DNA from: Agathobaculum hominis
Lineage (GTDB): Bacteria > Bacillota > Clostridia > Oscillospirales > Butyricicoccaceae
Length of the DNA stretch: 64,000 nucleotides
NCBI RefSeq assembly: GCF_014288055.1
Contig: NZ_JACOPK010000005.1
Coordinates: forward strand, 196,193-260,192
Direction: 5' to 3'
Shown: positions 52,965 to 61,792 of the stretch, piece after piece
How positions within the stretch are numbered: position 1 is the first letter of the stretch
Layout of the letters: each line of letters starts with the position of its first letter
Translations under genes and position numbers: made by a program
The notes under the pieces: generated by a model
The model's database searches: none
Seen by the model: only the letters and a program-made list of their open reading frames with translations
What the model was told of the DNA's origin: nothing

Positions 52965-53879
52965 ATGAAAAAGTGTAAGCTTATATCAACTATTTTGTTA
53001 TTGCTAATTTTCTCAACTGCTTGTGGCAGTGGCAATTCACAGCAGGAATCTATGTCTGCTACATCTGCCAACCAAGATGAATTTCTGCAATCCATGGCAA
53101 CAGGTATCAGTGCTCGTCTTGCCGATGACACAGACACTTCAAATATGACTGATGAACAAGAAGCAGAGTATCTTTCAAAACTTGTGGATTGTGAACTATC
53201 TGAAATTTCAAAATATAAGAATGCGACATTCACCGACGAAACACTCAATGACTTAGCGCACGAATATATAAATGCCTGCAATTCACAAAAAATAGCAACA
53301 AAATATTATAAAAACGCACAACTTTATAACGCTTTATGGGAAAATTCTAGTCATATTCGTGCTGCTATTATTTCCTATTTATATCAGAACTACGAACTGC
53401 CTATCACAAGTGAGCAGGCCGCAGAATACAACACAACAGGAAGTGTATCTTATACCGTAGATAGCGATACCGCAAATTTCTTTAATGCTTTGAATGATGA
53501 TGGTGATGTGCAGCTCAGCCAAGGTGATTTGTCCATTGTCGGAGTAGATAAAGAGCGAAAAGTTTTTGATGAGGTGTACTTCAATTTTTCGTATGTAGTA
53601 CGAAATAATTCGACTGCAACACTAAATTCTATATCTGTTTACTGCTCGATACTCGATAAAAACGAAAATGTTATAGGCACTACTTCTGCTAATGTATACG
53701 CGACAATTCTGCCGAACAAAGATGTTTCCTGCGACGGTTCTATCATGTTGAGCGATTATCCCTCTGCTGCATATATCCGCATTGACAATTTGGCCTATGA
53801 CGGGAATAACAACTCCATCGTACACGAATTAGCCGTAGATAGCACTGAAATTACTGAGCATATTATTGCAATTAACTAA
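52965..53879 (+). CDS. Putative lipoprotein of the envelope module
   Basis: A 304-residue exported protein with a lipobox (STAC, Cys20). The mature N-terminal half is helical and acidic; the C-terminal half (about 170-300) is a beta domain with FNFSYVVRNNSTATLNSI and VIGTTSANVYATILPNKD, which fits an FxLYD-like fold and echoes the first domain of the preceding gene product. A terminator follows. It probably forms an envelope complex with its two upstream neighbours; that is inference. Confidence 0.78.
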   Translation: MKKCKLISTILLLLIFSTACGSGNSQQESMSATSANQDEFLQSMATGISARLADDTDTSNMTDEQEAEYLSKLVDCELSEISKYKNATFTDETLNDLAHEYINACNSQKIATKYYKNAQLYNALWENSSHIRAAIISYLYQNYELPITSEQAAEYNTTGSVSYTVDSDTANFFNALNDDGDVQLSQGDLSIVGVDKERKVFDEVYFNFSYVVRNNSTATLNSISVYCSILDKNENVIGTTSANVYATILPNKDVSCDGSIMLSDYPSAAYIRIDNLAYDGNNNSIVHELAVDSTEITEHIIAIN

Positions 53880-53883
53880 GCAA

Positions 53884-53913
53884 AGAGGGATAGCCCTGTG
53901 CTATCCCTTTTCT
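53884..53913 (+). terminator. Terminator after the envelope module
   Basis: AGGGATAG / CTATCCCT stem followed by TTTTC. Confidence 0.8.
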
Positions 53914-54007
53914 TGTGTATTAATTGTTCGTAAAAGTGTACTTTTGCGAATATAACAATTCGCTATCAAATCCATGTTTGTAAATATCGTATTTTAATTT
54001 GCAAACA

Positions 54008-54050
54008 TATTCGTAAACAGGTTGACTATTACGAATAACTCTGTTATACT
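54008..54050 (+). promoter_or_regulatory. Promoter and operator of the serine recombinase gene
   Basis: TTGACT (54022-54027), a 17-bp spacer and TATACT (54045-54050). The inverted repeat TATTCGTAA / TTACGAATA (54008-54016, 54029-54037) covers the -35 region. Further TTCGTAAA/TTTGCGAAT and TTACGAAC sequences lie at 53928-53951 and 54073, so this may be a resolution (res) site that also represses the gene. Confidence 0.65.
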
Positions 54051-54080
54051 ATTCGCATAGAGTAAAGGAGATTTACGAAC

Positions 54081-54692
54081 ATGGACAATCGCACTTTCTA
54101 CTATGCGCGTGTATCGAGCAAAGACCAGAACTTAGACCGTCAGTTAGCTGCGTTCAAGGCATTAGGCGCTGACGAGCGGGACATTATCACCGACAAGGAG
54201 AGCGGCAAGGACTTCAACCGAGCGGGCTATCAAGCCTTAAAGAACGGTATGCTCCGTCAAGGCGATACGCTTGTCATTAAGTCTCTCGACCGCCTGAGCC
54301 GTAACAAGCGCGACATTAAAACCGAACTTGAATGGTTCAAGGATAACAACATCCGTTTGAAGGTTATCGACCTGCCTACTACTATGATGGACTTGCCAGA
54401 AGGTCAAGAATGGGTATTTGAGATGGTGAACAATATTCTCATCGAAGTATTAGGCACGATAGCCGAGCAGGAACGCGCTATAATCAAATCTCGACAGGCC
54501 GAGGGTATCAATACCGCTAAGGCCAAAGGCGTGAAATTTGGGCGTCCTGCGCTCCAATTCCCCGCAAACTGGAACGAGGTATATACTCAGTGGAAGAATG
54601 GCGAAATCACTGCTAAAGTCGCTATGGAGAAAACAGGCACGAAGCGAACCAGTTTCTATAAGTTAGTGAAGCTATTCCAAAACAATCAATAA
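54081..54692 (+). CDS. Serine recombinase (resolvase/invertase family)
   Basis: A 203-residue small serine recombinase. The catalytic domain is at about 5-140 with the nucleophile Ser12 in YYARVSSKDQNLDRQ and the arginines of LDRLSRNKRD; the long E helix follows, and a helix-turn-helix closes the protein (about 165-200, NGEITAKVAMEKTGTKRTSF). The size matches Tn3-type resolvases and invertases, not large serine integrases. It could resolve multimers or invert a segment of the element. AAAGGAG precedes the ATG. Confidence 0.92.
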   Translation: MDNRTFYYARVSSKDQNLDRQLAAFKALGADERDIITDKESGKDFNRAGYQALKNGMLRQGDTLVIKSLDRLSRNKRDIKTELEWFKDNNIRLKVIDLPTTMMDLPEGQEWVFEMVNNILIEVLGTIAEQERAIIKSRQAEGINTAKAKGVKFGRPALQFPANWNEVYTQWKNGEITAKVAMEKTGTKRTSFYKLVKLFQNNQ

Positions 54693-54944
54693 TTAAGATT
54701 TACAAAGTTTACCTTTTTCTGCTTCTTCTATCGTTATATAGCTGCTAAACATATCCTTGTACAATTTTATTGACCGATACCGATATTTTGAGATTGACGA
54801 ACTCTCACGACTATGATAAACTAATCCCAGTTCAAATAAGCCTGCCACTATCGAACGCCGATAGCGAACAGGACAAATAACCCAGTTATGCCTTAAAAGA
54901 GGTAAAAATTCTGTTCTAATTTTATATAGTTGAATATCCGTAGT
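54693..54944 (-). pseudogene. Possible gene remnant
   Basis: An 83-codon open frame on the minus strand with protein-like character (for example AGLFELGLVYHSRESSSI and SSYITIEEAEKGKLCKS) but no ATG, GTG or TTG start near its beginning. It may be the tail of a decayed gene at the right end of the element. It could also be a chance frame in AT-rich DNA. The rest of the region up to the right repeat holds nothing recognised. Confidence 0.25.
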
Positions 54945-55043
54945 CTATCACATATTTTCGTACATTTGAAACTTTTTCTGTGTATTAATAGATAAAATCG
55001 CCATAGAATAGTAATATTTGAAATTATTTTATCTTTTTGAATT

Positions 55044-55128
55044 GAGTGGGGCTACTCCAACAAGCTGCTGATGCTCATCGAGCACATGGCAGAGGTTGAC
55101 AACAAGTAATTGTTGCCCACTGGCGTAA
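55044..55128 (+). repeat. Right attachment-site repeat (85 bp), original gap 3' end
   Basis: Identical to 47541-47625. It contains the last 22 codons of gap (stop included) without any upstream coding sequence, and it is followed by a terminator, so it is most simply the displaced chromosomal end of gap. Confidence 0.93.
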
Positions 55129-55141
55129 AGTCATAAAAATC

Positions 55142-55176
55142 GGCACCTGTTCTTTTTTAAGAGCAGGTGCCTTTTG
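55142..55176 (+). terminator. Displaced original gap terminator
   Basis: GGCACCTG...CAGGTGCC stem with a T-rich loop, followed by TTTTGC, 36 nt after the stop codon of the gap tail copy. Confidence 0.82.
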
Positions 55177-55245
55177 CTTATGTCAGGTTTATTTCCCTTT
55201 TTCTGCGCTATAATGAAAGCACAAAGAGAAAGGGAGGCGCAGAAT

Positions 55246-55800
55246 ATGAGCATGGAGGACTGGGATTTCGGTTATTACGGAAAGGGTCTGGACGGATATG
55301 TGCATTTTCGGCAGGGCATAAAGGAGATCGAGAGCCACGCGCCGTACAGCAAGTGCCGTCACGGTCGCGATGACAGCCTCGATGATCTCGATGACCTTGA
55401 CGAATACGACGATCCGGAGGATGACCTATTTTACGAGCTGCCGCAGAAAACGCCGGTCAGCAGCGCGAAGCCTGTGATGCCGTCGGAGAGCACGACGAAG
55501 GAATCAGACTCGAATCCGCAGACTGTACAGACATCTTCGCCGGAGGCTGAGCCGCAGCAGGAAACGCCGACAAAGAGAAGTATATGGGACTCGAAATGGT
55601 GGAAAAACAAGTGGGATTATGGGTTTGTCGTGAGCACAGTGATCTACCTGTTCTTTCTCATAGTGGAGGAGATCTTTCAGACGGAGGCAGGGGAAACGGT
55701 CGCCACAGCAACGGGAGCGGTATTCCTTGTATTCCTGGCGATCGAGGTCGTGCGGCTTGTGATGTGGATACTGAATCCTCCGCCTCCTCCGGGCTTTTAA
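55246..55800 (+). CDS. Acidic membrane protein of unknown function
   Basis: A 184-residue protein. The N-terminal two thirds are soluble and acidic (a DDLDDLDEYDDPEDD stretch near 43-60, then a Ser/Thr/Pro/Glu-rich linker), followed by Trp/Lys-rich WDSKWWKNKWDYG and two C-terminal membrane helices (about 126-143 and 155-175), ending PPPPPGF. The ribosome site AGGGAGG favours the ATG at 55246. A TATAAT box lies at 55209. It is GC-rich and belongs to the host backbone, not the element. Confidence 0.75.
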   Translation: MSMEDWDFGYYGKGLDGYVHFRQGIKEIESHAPYSKCRHGRDDSLDDLDDLDEYDDPEDDLFYELPQKTPVSSAKPVMPSESTTKESDSNPQTVQTSSPEAEPQQETPTKRSIWDSKWWKNKWDYGFVVSTVIYLFFLIVEEIFQTEAGETVATATGAVFLVFLAIEVVRLVMWILNPPPPPGF

Positions 55801-55809
55801 TCCCATGAA

Positions 55810-55847
55810 AAAAAGCGCCTGCATCCCGTTTCGGGAGCAGGCGCTTT
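55810..55847 (-). terminator. Bidirectional terminator between the 55.2-kb gene and uraA
   Basis: An 11-bp stem AAAGCGCCTGC / GCAGGCGCTTT; the T tract is better on the minus strand (TTTTTTT). Confidence 0.88.
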
Positions 55848-55864
55848 GCTTGTTTGTGCCGGTA

Positions 55865-57127
55865 TCAGACGTCGTTGGTGAGCTTTGCTCTGTCGAGAGC
55901 ATGGAACACGAGGCTCATGATCATTGCGACGATGGCGGCGAGGGTCATGCCGGACAGCGATACATCGCCGAGCGACAGGGTCACGCCGGACAGGCCGGTG
56001 ACGAAGATGACCGACGTCAGGATCATGTTGCGGTTCTTGCTGTAATCGACGTGGTTGTCGACCAGAATGCGCAGACCGGAGGTGCCGATCATGCCGTACA
56101 GCAGGAAGGAGATGCCGCCGATGACCGGGCCGGGGATGGTCTGGATGAGGGCGGCGAGCGGGCCGACGAACGAGCAGATGATGGAGATGACTGCCGCGCC
56201 GCCGATGACGCGCACCGAGTAGACCTTGGTGATCGCCATAACGCCGATGTTCTCGCCGTAGGTGGTGGTCGGGACCGAACCGATGAAGCCGGAGATCATG
56301 GTCGAGAAGTTATCCGCGAACAGCGAGCGGTGCAGGCCGGGGTCCTTGAGCAGATCGCGGCCGACGACCTTGCTCGTGACGAGCTGATGGCCGATGTGCT
56401 CGTTCGCGATGACGAGGATGACCGGCAGGATAATCAGAATGGCGTTGATGTCGAACTTCGGCGTCTGGAAGTTCGGAATGGAGATGAAGCTGGTGTGCAG
56501 CGCATCGACGATGGTCTGGGTGTCGATGACGCCGGTAATGACGCCCGCAATGTAGCCGCAGATGATCGCGATCAGGATCGGAATGGTCGAGAAGAAGCCG
56601 CGGAACATGACGCTGCCGAATACCGCAACGGCGAGCGTCACGAGAAAGGTGACGACCGTGCCGACGGTCACGCTGTCGCCGACGATGCAGCCGGTGGAAG
56701 CCGCCGAGCCGGCCAGCTCGAGACCGATGAGCGCGACGACCGGGCCCATGGCTGCCGGCGGCAGCACGACGTTTATCCAGTCCGTGCCGCATTTGTAGAT
56801 GATGAGCGCGAGGATGCAGCCGCACGCGCCGACTGCGACGAAGCCGCCGAGCGCGTACTGGTAGCCCCAGTTCTGGATGACGATGGTCGCGGGTGCGATG
56901 AACGCGAAGGATGAGCCGAGGTAGGCCGGCGCCTTGCCCTTGGTGATCAGGATGAACAGCAGCGTGCCGATGCCGTTCATGAACAGCACGATCGCCGGGT
57001 TCATCTTGAAGATGAACGGGACCAGTACGGATGCGCCGAACATCGCGAACATATGCTGGATGGACAGCGGCACGAGCAGTCTCGGCGGGACCTTGTCCTC
57101 GACCTGAATGATTCTGTTGTTCTGCAT
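55865..57127 (-). CDS. uraA: Uracil permease (NCS2 family)
   Basis: A proton-coupled nucleobase importer of 420 residues with about 12-14 membrane segments. Family features are the start region LLVPLSIQHMFAMFGASVLVP (shown here in part), the GSSFAF segment near 74, and the substrate-site helix ANEHIGHQLVTSKVVGRDLL (about 241-260) with its Glu and His. AGGGGG lies upstream of the ATG. It could also be regulated by uracil like the pyr operon, but I see no PyrR site in the short leader. Confidence 0.93.
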   Translation of the reverse strand: MQNNRIIQVEDKVPPRLLVPLSIQHMFAMFGASVLVPFIFKMNPAIVLFMNGIGTLLFILITKGKAPAYLGSSFAFIAPATIVIQNWGYQYALGGFVAVGACGCILALIIYKCGTDWINVVLPPAAMGPVVALIGLELAGSAASTGCIVGDSVTVGTVVTFLVTLAVAVFGSVMFRGFFSTIPILIAIICGYIAGVITGVIDTQTIVDALHTSFISIPNFQTPKFDINAILIILPVILVIANEHIGHQLVTSKVVGRDLLKDPGLHRSLFADNFSTMISGFIGSVPTTTYGENIGVMAITKVYSVRVIGGAAVISIICSFVGPLAALIQTIPGPVIGGISFLLYGMIGTSGLRILVDNHVDYSKNRNMILTSVIFVTGLSGVTLSLGDVSLSGMTLAAIVAMIMSLVFHALDRAKLTNDV

Positions 57128-57169
57128 GTGTTTTTCTTTTCCCCCTAAAATTTTTATTTCTATTATCCG

Positions 57170-58012
57170 TCAGACGAACAGCGCTTTGATGTCGTCTATA
57201 CGGTCACACGTCATATTATACCCCATTTCATAGCCCCATTCCAGCTTTTTAATATCTTTTTCGAAGGTGGCGAGGGGTGCGTCCGGCTGGAGCAGGACCG
57301 TGTCCGCCGGGTTTTCCTCCGCGAGACGGCGGCACAGGCAGACCGTGTCGTTGTAGAGGCCGGGACGCGCGAGCATGGTTTCGGTCATGGCCGGGTATTT
57401 GCGGTGCAGCGCATGGGCGGCGAATTTCAAGCCGCGCGTCAGGGCCTTGCGGTAGCTTTTCGGCTGCGTCAGCACGATGAGGTTCTTTCTGTTGCCGTCG
57501 TGCAGGCTGCGGACGATGGGGATGGGGTCGGCGACGCCGCCGTCATAGAATGTGCCGCCGCTCAGCTGCACCGCCGGGAAGTAGAGCGGAATGGCGCAGG
57601 TCGCGCGCAGCATGGTGCAGGTGCGGTCGAGCTTCGCGCCGTCGAGATATTCGGCTCTGCCGGTCTCGGCGTTGGTCACGCCGACCAGAATGCGGCCTTT
57701 ATAACGGTGATATGTCTCCCAGTCGAACGGGATGAGCTGGTTTGGGATGGTATCGAACACGAAATCCGTGCCGAAGATCGAGTGGTCGTGCGGCAGGTTG
57801 CGCACGCCGAAATAGCGGCTGTCGCCGCGGTAGCGCCGCAGCACCTCCAGATTGCGCCCGCGCTGGCGGGAGAGGTAGGAGATGGCATAGGTGATGCCGG
57901 CGGAAACGCCGACGACGTAGTCGAACATGATGTCATGGTCGAGCAGCGCGTCCATGACGCCGCAGGAAAATACCGGGCGGAAGGTACCGCCCTCTAAAAC
58001 GAGTCCGGGCAA
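57170..58012 (-). CDS. Patatin-like phospholipase
   Basis: A 280-residue lipid acyl hydrolase with the patatin Ser-Asp dyad: the oxyanion motif LEGGTFRPVF near 6-15, GVSAG with Ser37, and DGG near 156. It resembles the RssA/YjjU-type bacterial patatins; no secretion signal. It follows rnr on the same strand with a 20-nt gap. Confidence 0.92.
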   Translation of the reverse strand: MPGLVLEGGTFRPVFSCGVMDALLDHDIMFDYVVGVSAGITYAISYLSRQRGRNLEVLRRYRGDSRYFGVRNLPHDHSIFGTDFVFDTIPNQLIPFDWETYHRYKGRILVGVTNAETGRAEYLDGAKLDRTCTMLRATCAIPLYFPAVQLSGGTFYDGGVADPIPIVRSLHDGNRKNLIVLTQPKSYRKALTRGLKFAAHALHRKYPAMTETMLARPGLYNDTVCLCRRLAEENPADTVLLQPDAPLATFEKDIKKLEWGYEMGYNMTCDRIDDIKALFV

Positions 58013-58032
58013 TGCTGAGTCTCCTTTTGCTG

Positions 58033-60288
58033 TTATCTGCGTTTTCTTGTGGGCGGTTTTTTGCCCTTCTGGCCGCCGCTGCGGCCCCTGCCGTGCGAAT
58101 GACGGCGGCGCGAAGCGCGGTTGCCGAAAGGCGGCCGGTCGTCATCGCGCGGCGCGCGCTCAGGCTTTTCCGAGACGGGCAGCGAGCCCTCCGCCGGGGC
58201 GAAGTCGATCTGGCCCGTGACCTCGCTCGCGGCGAGCAGCTTGACGCGCAGGGGCGTGCCGATGGTGAAGCGCTTGCCGGTGCGGCGGCCGACCATGGCC
58301 ATGTGCTCCTCGTCGTACTGGTAGAAGTCGCCGGTCATCAGCTCGGCGCGGATCAGACCCTCGCAGCCGTTGGCGAGGGCGACGAAGATGCCGAACGACT
58401 GCACGCCGGATACTTCGGCGTCGAACTCCTCGCCGATGAACTGCTTCATGTAGGCGGCGATGAACAGCTTGTCGATGTCGCGCTCGCAGTTATCTGCCGC
58501 CTGCTCGCGGCTTGTGGACTGCTGCGCGGCCTCGGCGCACATGTTTTCGTCTGCGGCGGTGAATTCCTCGCCGGTGAGCGCCTTTTGCAGCATGCGGTGC
58601 GCGATGAGGTCGGGGTAGCGGCGGATCGGGGAGGTGAAGTGCAGATAGAACTTCGCCTTGAGGCCGTAATGGCCGATGCACTCATCCGCATAGCGCGCGC
58701 GGGCGAGCGAACGCAGCAGCAGGGTGGGCAGCACGCGCTGCTTCGGGTCGTTCTTCGCGCCGCGCAGCACGACCTGGAACTGGGCGGTGTCCTCGGGCTT
58801 GGACGGGTCGATGCGGTAGCCGAACGGGCGCGCGAACTGCGCGAATGCGCGCAGCTTGTCCGGGTCGGGGTTTTCGTGCACGCGGTAGACCGTCGGGTGC
58901 TCGCGCTTGCACATGAACTCCGCGACCGCCTCGTTGGCCTGAAGCATGAATTCCTCGATGAGCTTTTCGCTCTCGCCGCGCTCGCGGAAGCAGATCTCGA
59001 CCGGCTTTCCGGCCTCATCCACGCGGATCTCCGCCTCCGGAATATCGAGCTCGAGCGCACCGCGCTCAATGCGGCGTTTGTAGAGCGCGTGGGCGAGATC
59101 GTTCATCTTTTCCGCCGTTTCGACGAGAAAGGCATATTCCTCGCGCAGACCCTTGTCACCGGCGAGGATCTTATTGACCTTGTTGTACGTCATGCGCGCC
59201 TTGGAGCGGATGATGGATTTGGAGAAGCGCGCACCGAAGCGGCGGCCGCTTGCATCCATCTCCATGAGCGCGGAGAAGGCGAGACGGTCGACGTTCGGGT
59301 TGAGCGAGCAGATGCCGTTGGACAGCGCGAACGGCAGCATGGGCACGACGTGACCGGGGAAGTAGACCGAGGTGCCGCGGCGGAACGCCTCTGAATCGAG
59401 CGGGGAGCCCGGCGTGACATAGTGGCTGACGTCCGCGATGTGGACGCCGAGCAGATAATGGCCGTTATCGAGCTTTTCGAGCGAGACCGCGTCGTCGAAG
59501 TCCTTCGCGTCGTCGCCGTCGATGGTAAAGATGAGCTTGTCGCGCAGGTCGAGACGCTTTCCTGCGCTGGCGAGGTCGACCTGCTGCGGAATGGAGTCCG
59601 CCTGCTTCAGGACCTCGTCCGGAAATACGTCGAACACGCCGTTTTCATGCAGGATGGCCGCGATAGACGCCTCCATCGTGCCGTTTTCGCCGAGCGCCGC
59701 CGATACGACGCCCTGCGGATGATAGGTGTCGTCGCCGTAGTTCGTTACCTCGACGGCCACGCAGTCGCCGACCTGTGCGTCGCCGATGTCGCGGCGGCTG
59801 ACCGCGATCTCGGGGTACTTTTTGGACGAGGGCTGCACGAAAAATGCCTTGCCGCGCTGCACGAGCTCGCCGGTCAGCTCCTTTCCGGAGCGGCTGAGGA
59901 CGCGCAGCACCGTCGCCTCGCGGCGGCCGCGGTTGTTTTTGCGCTCGCTGACCTTGACGAGCACCCTGTCGCCGTGCCATGCGCCGCCGCCGGCGTTCGG
60001 CGGAATGAAATAATCGTCCGGTTTGGGCTCACCCGGCTCGACGTCGGGCGCGACAAAGGCAAAGCCGCGCTCGGTCGCGAGGAACGTGCCGGTGGCGCAG
60101 CCGTAGTGCGAGGCCACCGCAAAACGGTTTTTCTTGTTTTTCATGATCTTTCCGTCCTGCGTCAGACGGTCGAGCGCATCCTTCAGCTCGTGCTTTCCGA
60201 TGTCGGGCATCGCGCGGCGGATCTCCTCGATGCGGAGCGGCTGCGCGAGCAGCGTCAGCAGCCTGCCGTCAAGCGTATACTCCTCCAT
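58033..60288 (-). CDS. rnr: Ribonuclease R
   Basis: A 3'-to-5' exoribonuclease that digests structured RNA and acts in trans-translation. The 751-residue protein has an N-terminal winged helix (about 1-60), two cold-shock domains (about 65-225), the RNB catalytic domain (about 230-560; DGDDAKDFDDAVSLEK holds the metal-binding Asp cluster), an S1 domain (about 625-705) and a Lys/Arg-rich tail. I chose the ATG at 60288 for GGAGGG upstream; the frame extends 60 nt further without a ribosome site. Confidence 0.95.
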   Translation of the reverse strand: MEEYTLDGRLLTLLAQPLRIEEIRRAMPDIGKHELKDALDRLTQDGKIMKNKKNRFAVASHYGCATGTFLATERGFAFVAPDVEPGEPKPDDYFIPPNAGGGAWHGDRVLVKVSERKNNRGRREATVLRVLSRSGKELTGELVQRGKAFFVQPSSKKYPEIAVSRRDIGDAQVGDCVAVEVTNYGDDTYHPQGVVSAALGENGTMEASIAAILHENGVFDVFPDEVLKQADSIPQQVDLASAGKRLDLRDKLIFTIDGDDAKDFDDAVSLEKLDNGHYLLGVHIADVSHYVTPGSPLDSEAFRRGTSVYFPGHVVPMLPFALSNGICSLNPNVDRLAFSALMEMDASGRRFGARFSKSIIRSKARMTYNKVNKILAGDKGLREEYAFLVETAEKMNDLAHALYKRRIERGALELDIPEAEIRVDEAGKPVEICFRERGESEKLIEEFMLQANEAVAEFMCKREHPTVYRVHENPDPDKLRAFAQFARPFGYRIDPSKPEDTAQFQVVLRGAKNDPKQRVLPTLLLRSLARARYADECIGHYGLKAKFYLHFTSPIRRYPDLIAHRMLQKALTGEEFTAADENMCAEAAQQSTSREQAADNCERDIDKLFIAAYMKQFIGEEFDAEVSGVQSFGIFVALANGCEGLIRAELMTGDFYQYDEEHMAMVGRRTGKRFTIGTPLRVKLLAASEVTGQIDFAPAEGSLPVSEKPERAPRDDDRPPFGNRASRRRHSHGRGRSGGQKGKKPPTRKRR

Positions 60289-60600
60289 ATCTTTCCCTCC
60301 GATCTGTAACGAAGAATATATTTCTAACCTGTAAGTATAGTATACCATTTCCGCGCCCGGATGAAAAGAGCAGTAAAACGACGGCGGGGGCGCTGCCTGT
60401 CGAAAAAGTGTAATATTTTCGAAAGAATCCTGTTTGTTTCGATGAACGGCCGCAGTTGACAGCGGCGCATTCTTACATTATAATTAATGCAATACCGTAC
60501 GATTTTACTCGATGATGCGGTAAAATCCACCCATGTAAATCAAGTGCCGCGGAAACGGCTGAAAACCGGGCATCGCGTCCCGAAAAAGGGAGATATACCA
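60289..60600. other. Divergent spacer between rnr and trpS
   Basis: A 312-nt region with the trpS promoter and a 110-nt trpS leader. I looked for a T-box (GGTGG-type antiterminator bulge) and did not find one. Confidence 0.55.
60456..60484 (+). promoter_or_regulatory. trpS promoter
   Basis: Perfect TTGACA, a 17-bp spacer and perfect TATAAT. Confidence 0.93.
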
Positions 60601-61662
60601 ATGAAACAGATCATTCTTACCGGCGACCGTCCGACCGGCCGTCTGCACGTCGGCCACTACGTCGGCTCGCTGAGCGAGCGCGTCAGGCTTCAGAATTCGG
60701 GCAAGTTCGACGAGATCTATATTATGATCGCGGACGCGCAGGCGCTGACCGACAACGCCGAGCACCCGGAGAAGGTCCGTCAGAACATCATGGAGGTTGC
60801 ACTCGACTATCTGGCCTGCGGTCTCGACCCAGAAAAGGTCAACATCTTCATTCAGTCCATGGTGCCCGAGCTGACTGAGCTGACGTTCTACTATATGAAC
60901 CTCGTCACGGTTTCCCGCGTGCAGCGCAATCCTACCGTAAAGTCCGAGATTCAGATGCGCGGCTTTGAGTCGAGCATTCCGGTCGGCTTTTTCTGCTATC
61001 CGATCAGCCAGGCGGCCGACATCACCGCCTTCCGCGCGACCTGCGTACCGGTCGGAGAGGACCAGATGCCCATGATCGAGCAGTGCCGCGAGATCGTGCA
61101 TTCCTTCAACCGCATTTACGGCGAGACGCTGACCGACCCGAAGATCATGCTCCCGTCCAACTCCGCCTGCCTGCGTCTGCCGGGTACGGACGGCAAGGCG
61201 AAGATGAGCAAGTCGCTCGGCAACTGCATCTATCTGGCCGACGACGAAAAGACTGTCCGCACCAAGATCATGTCCATGTTCACCGATCCGGATCATATCC
61301 GCATCGAGGACCCGGGCAAGCTCGAGGGCAATACCGTGTTCACCTATCTGGACGCCTTCTGCACCGACGAGCATTTTGCGGAGTTCCTGCCGGAGTACAG
61401 CAATCTCGACGAGCTCAAGGCGCACTACACGCGCGGCGGCCTGGGCGACGTAAAGGTAAAGAAGTTCCTCAATAACGTCATGCAGTCCATCCTTGGCCCG
61501 ATGCGCGAGCGCCGCGCCTACTGGGAGGCGCGCAAGCCGGAGGTCTATGAGATCCTCAGGAAGGGCAGCGAGGTCGCAGAGCGCAAGGCTGCGGAGACCC
61601 TCGCAGATGTCCGTGCCGCGATGAAGATCAACTATTTTGACGACGGCAACCTCATGAAGTAA
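60601..61662 (+). CDS. trpS: Tryptophanyl-tRNA synthetase
   Basis: Class I synthetase that charges tRNA-Trp, 353 residues. The HIGH-type signature is TGRLHVGHYVGS (about 10-21) and the KMSKS loop is GKAKMSKSLGN near 199-209. The start at 60601 follows GGGAGAT. It is a single-gene unit with its own promoter and terminator. An in-frame upstream ATG at 60487 lies directly after the promoter and would not be used. Confidence 0.95.
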   Translation: MKQIILTGDRPTGRLHVGHYVGSLSERVRLQNSGKFDEIYIMIADAQALTDNAEHPEKVRQNIMEVALDYLACGLDPEKVNIFIQSMVPELTELTFYYMNLVTVSRVQRNPTVKSEIQMRGFESSIPVGFFCYPISQAADITAFRATCVPVGEDQMPMIEQCREIVHSFNRIYGETLTDPKIMLPSNSACLRLPGTDGKAKMSKSLGNCIYLADDEKTVRTKIMSMFTDPDHIRIEDPGKLEGNTVFTYLDAFCTDEHFAEFLPEYSNLDELKAHYTRGGLGDVKVKKFLNNVMQSILGPMRERRAYWEARKPEVYEILRKGSEVAERKAAETLADVRAAMKINYFDDGNLMK

Positions 61663-61682
61663 GATTACGGCAAATACACACG

Positions 61683-61720
61683 AAACGGAGACCTGTCTGC
61701 AAGGAACGGTCTCCGTTTTC
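61683..61720 (+). terminator. trpS terminator
   Basis: An 11-bp stem AAACGGAGACC / GGTCTCCGTTT followed by TTC-TGTTT. Confidence 0.88.
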
Positions 61721-61792
61721 TGTTTGACGGGCGGGACGGGCTGTGCTACACTGATATATTATACCGAAACACCGGGAAATGGAGGGAGTTAT

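Noticed and set aside
60487..60530. Copy of the 161-bp palindromic element upstream of trpS
   Set aside because: Only GCAATACCG matches its end; the rest does not align, so the similarity may be chance.
60485..60600. T-box riboswitch upstream of trpS
   Set aside because: The leader is only about 110 nt, and I found no conserved GGTGG antiterminator bulge or terminator.
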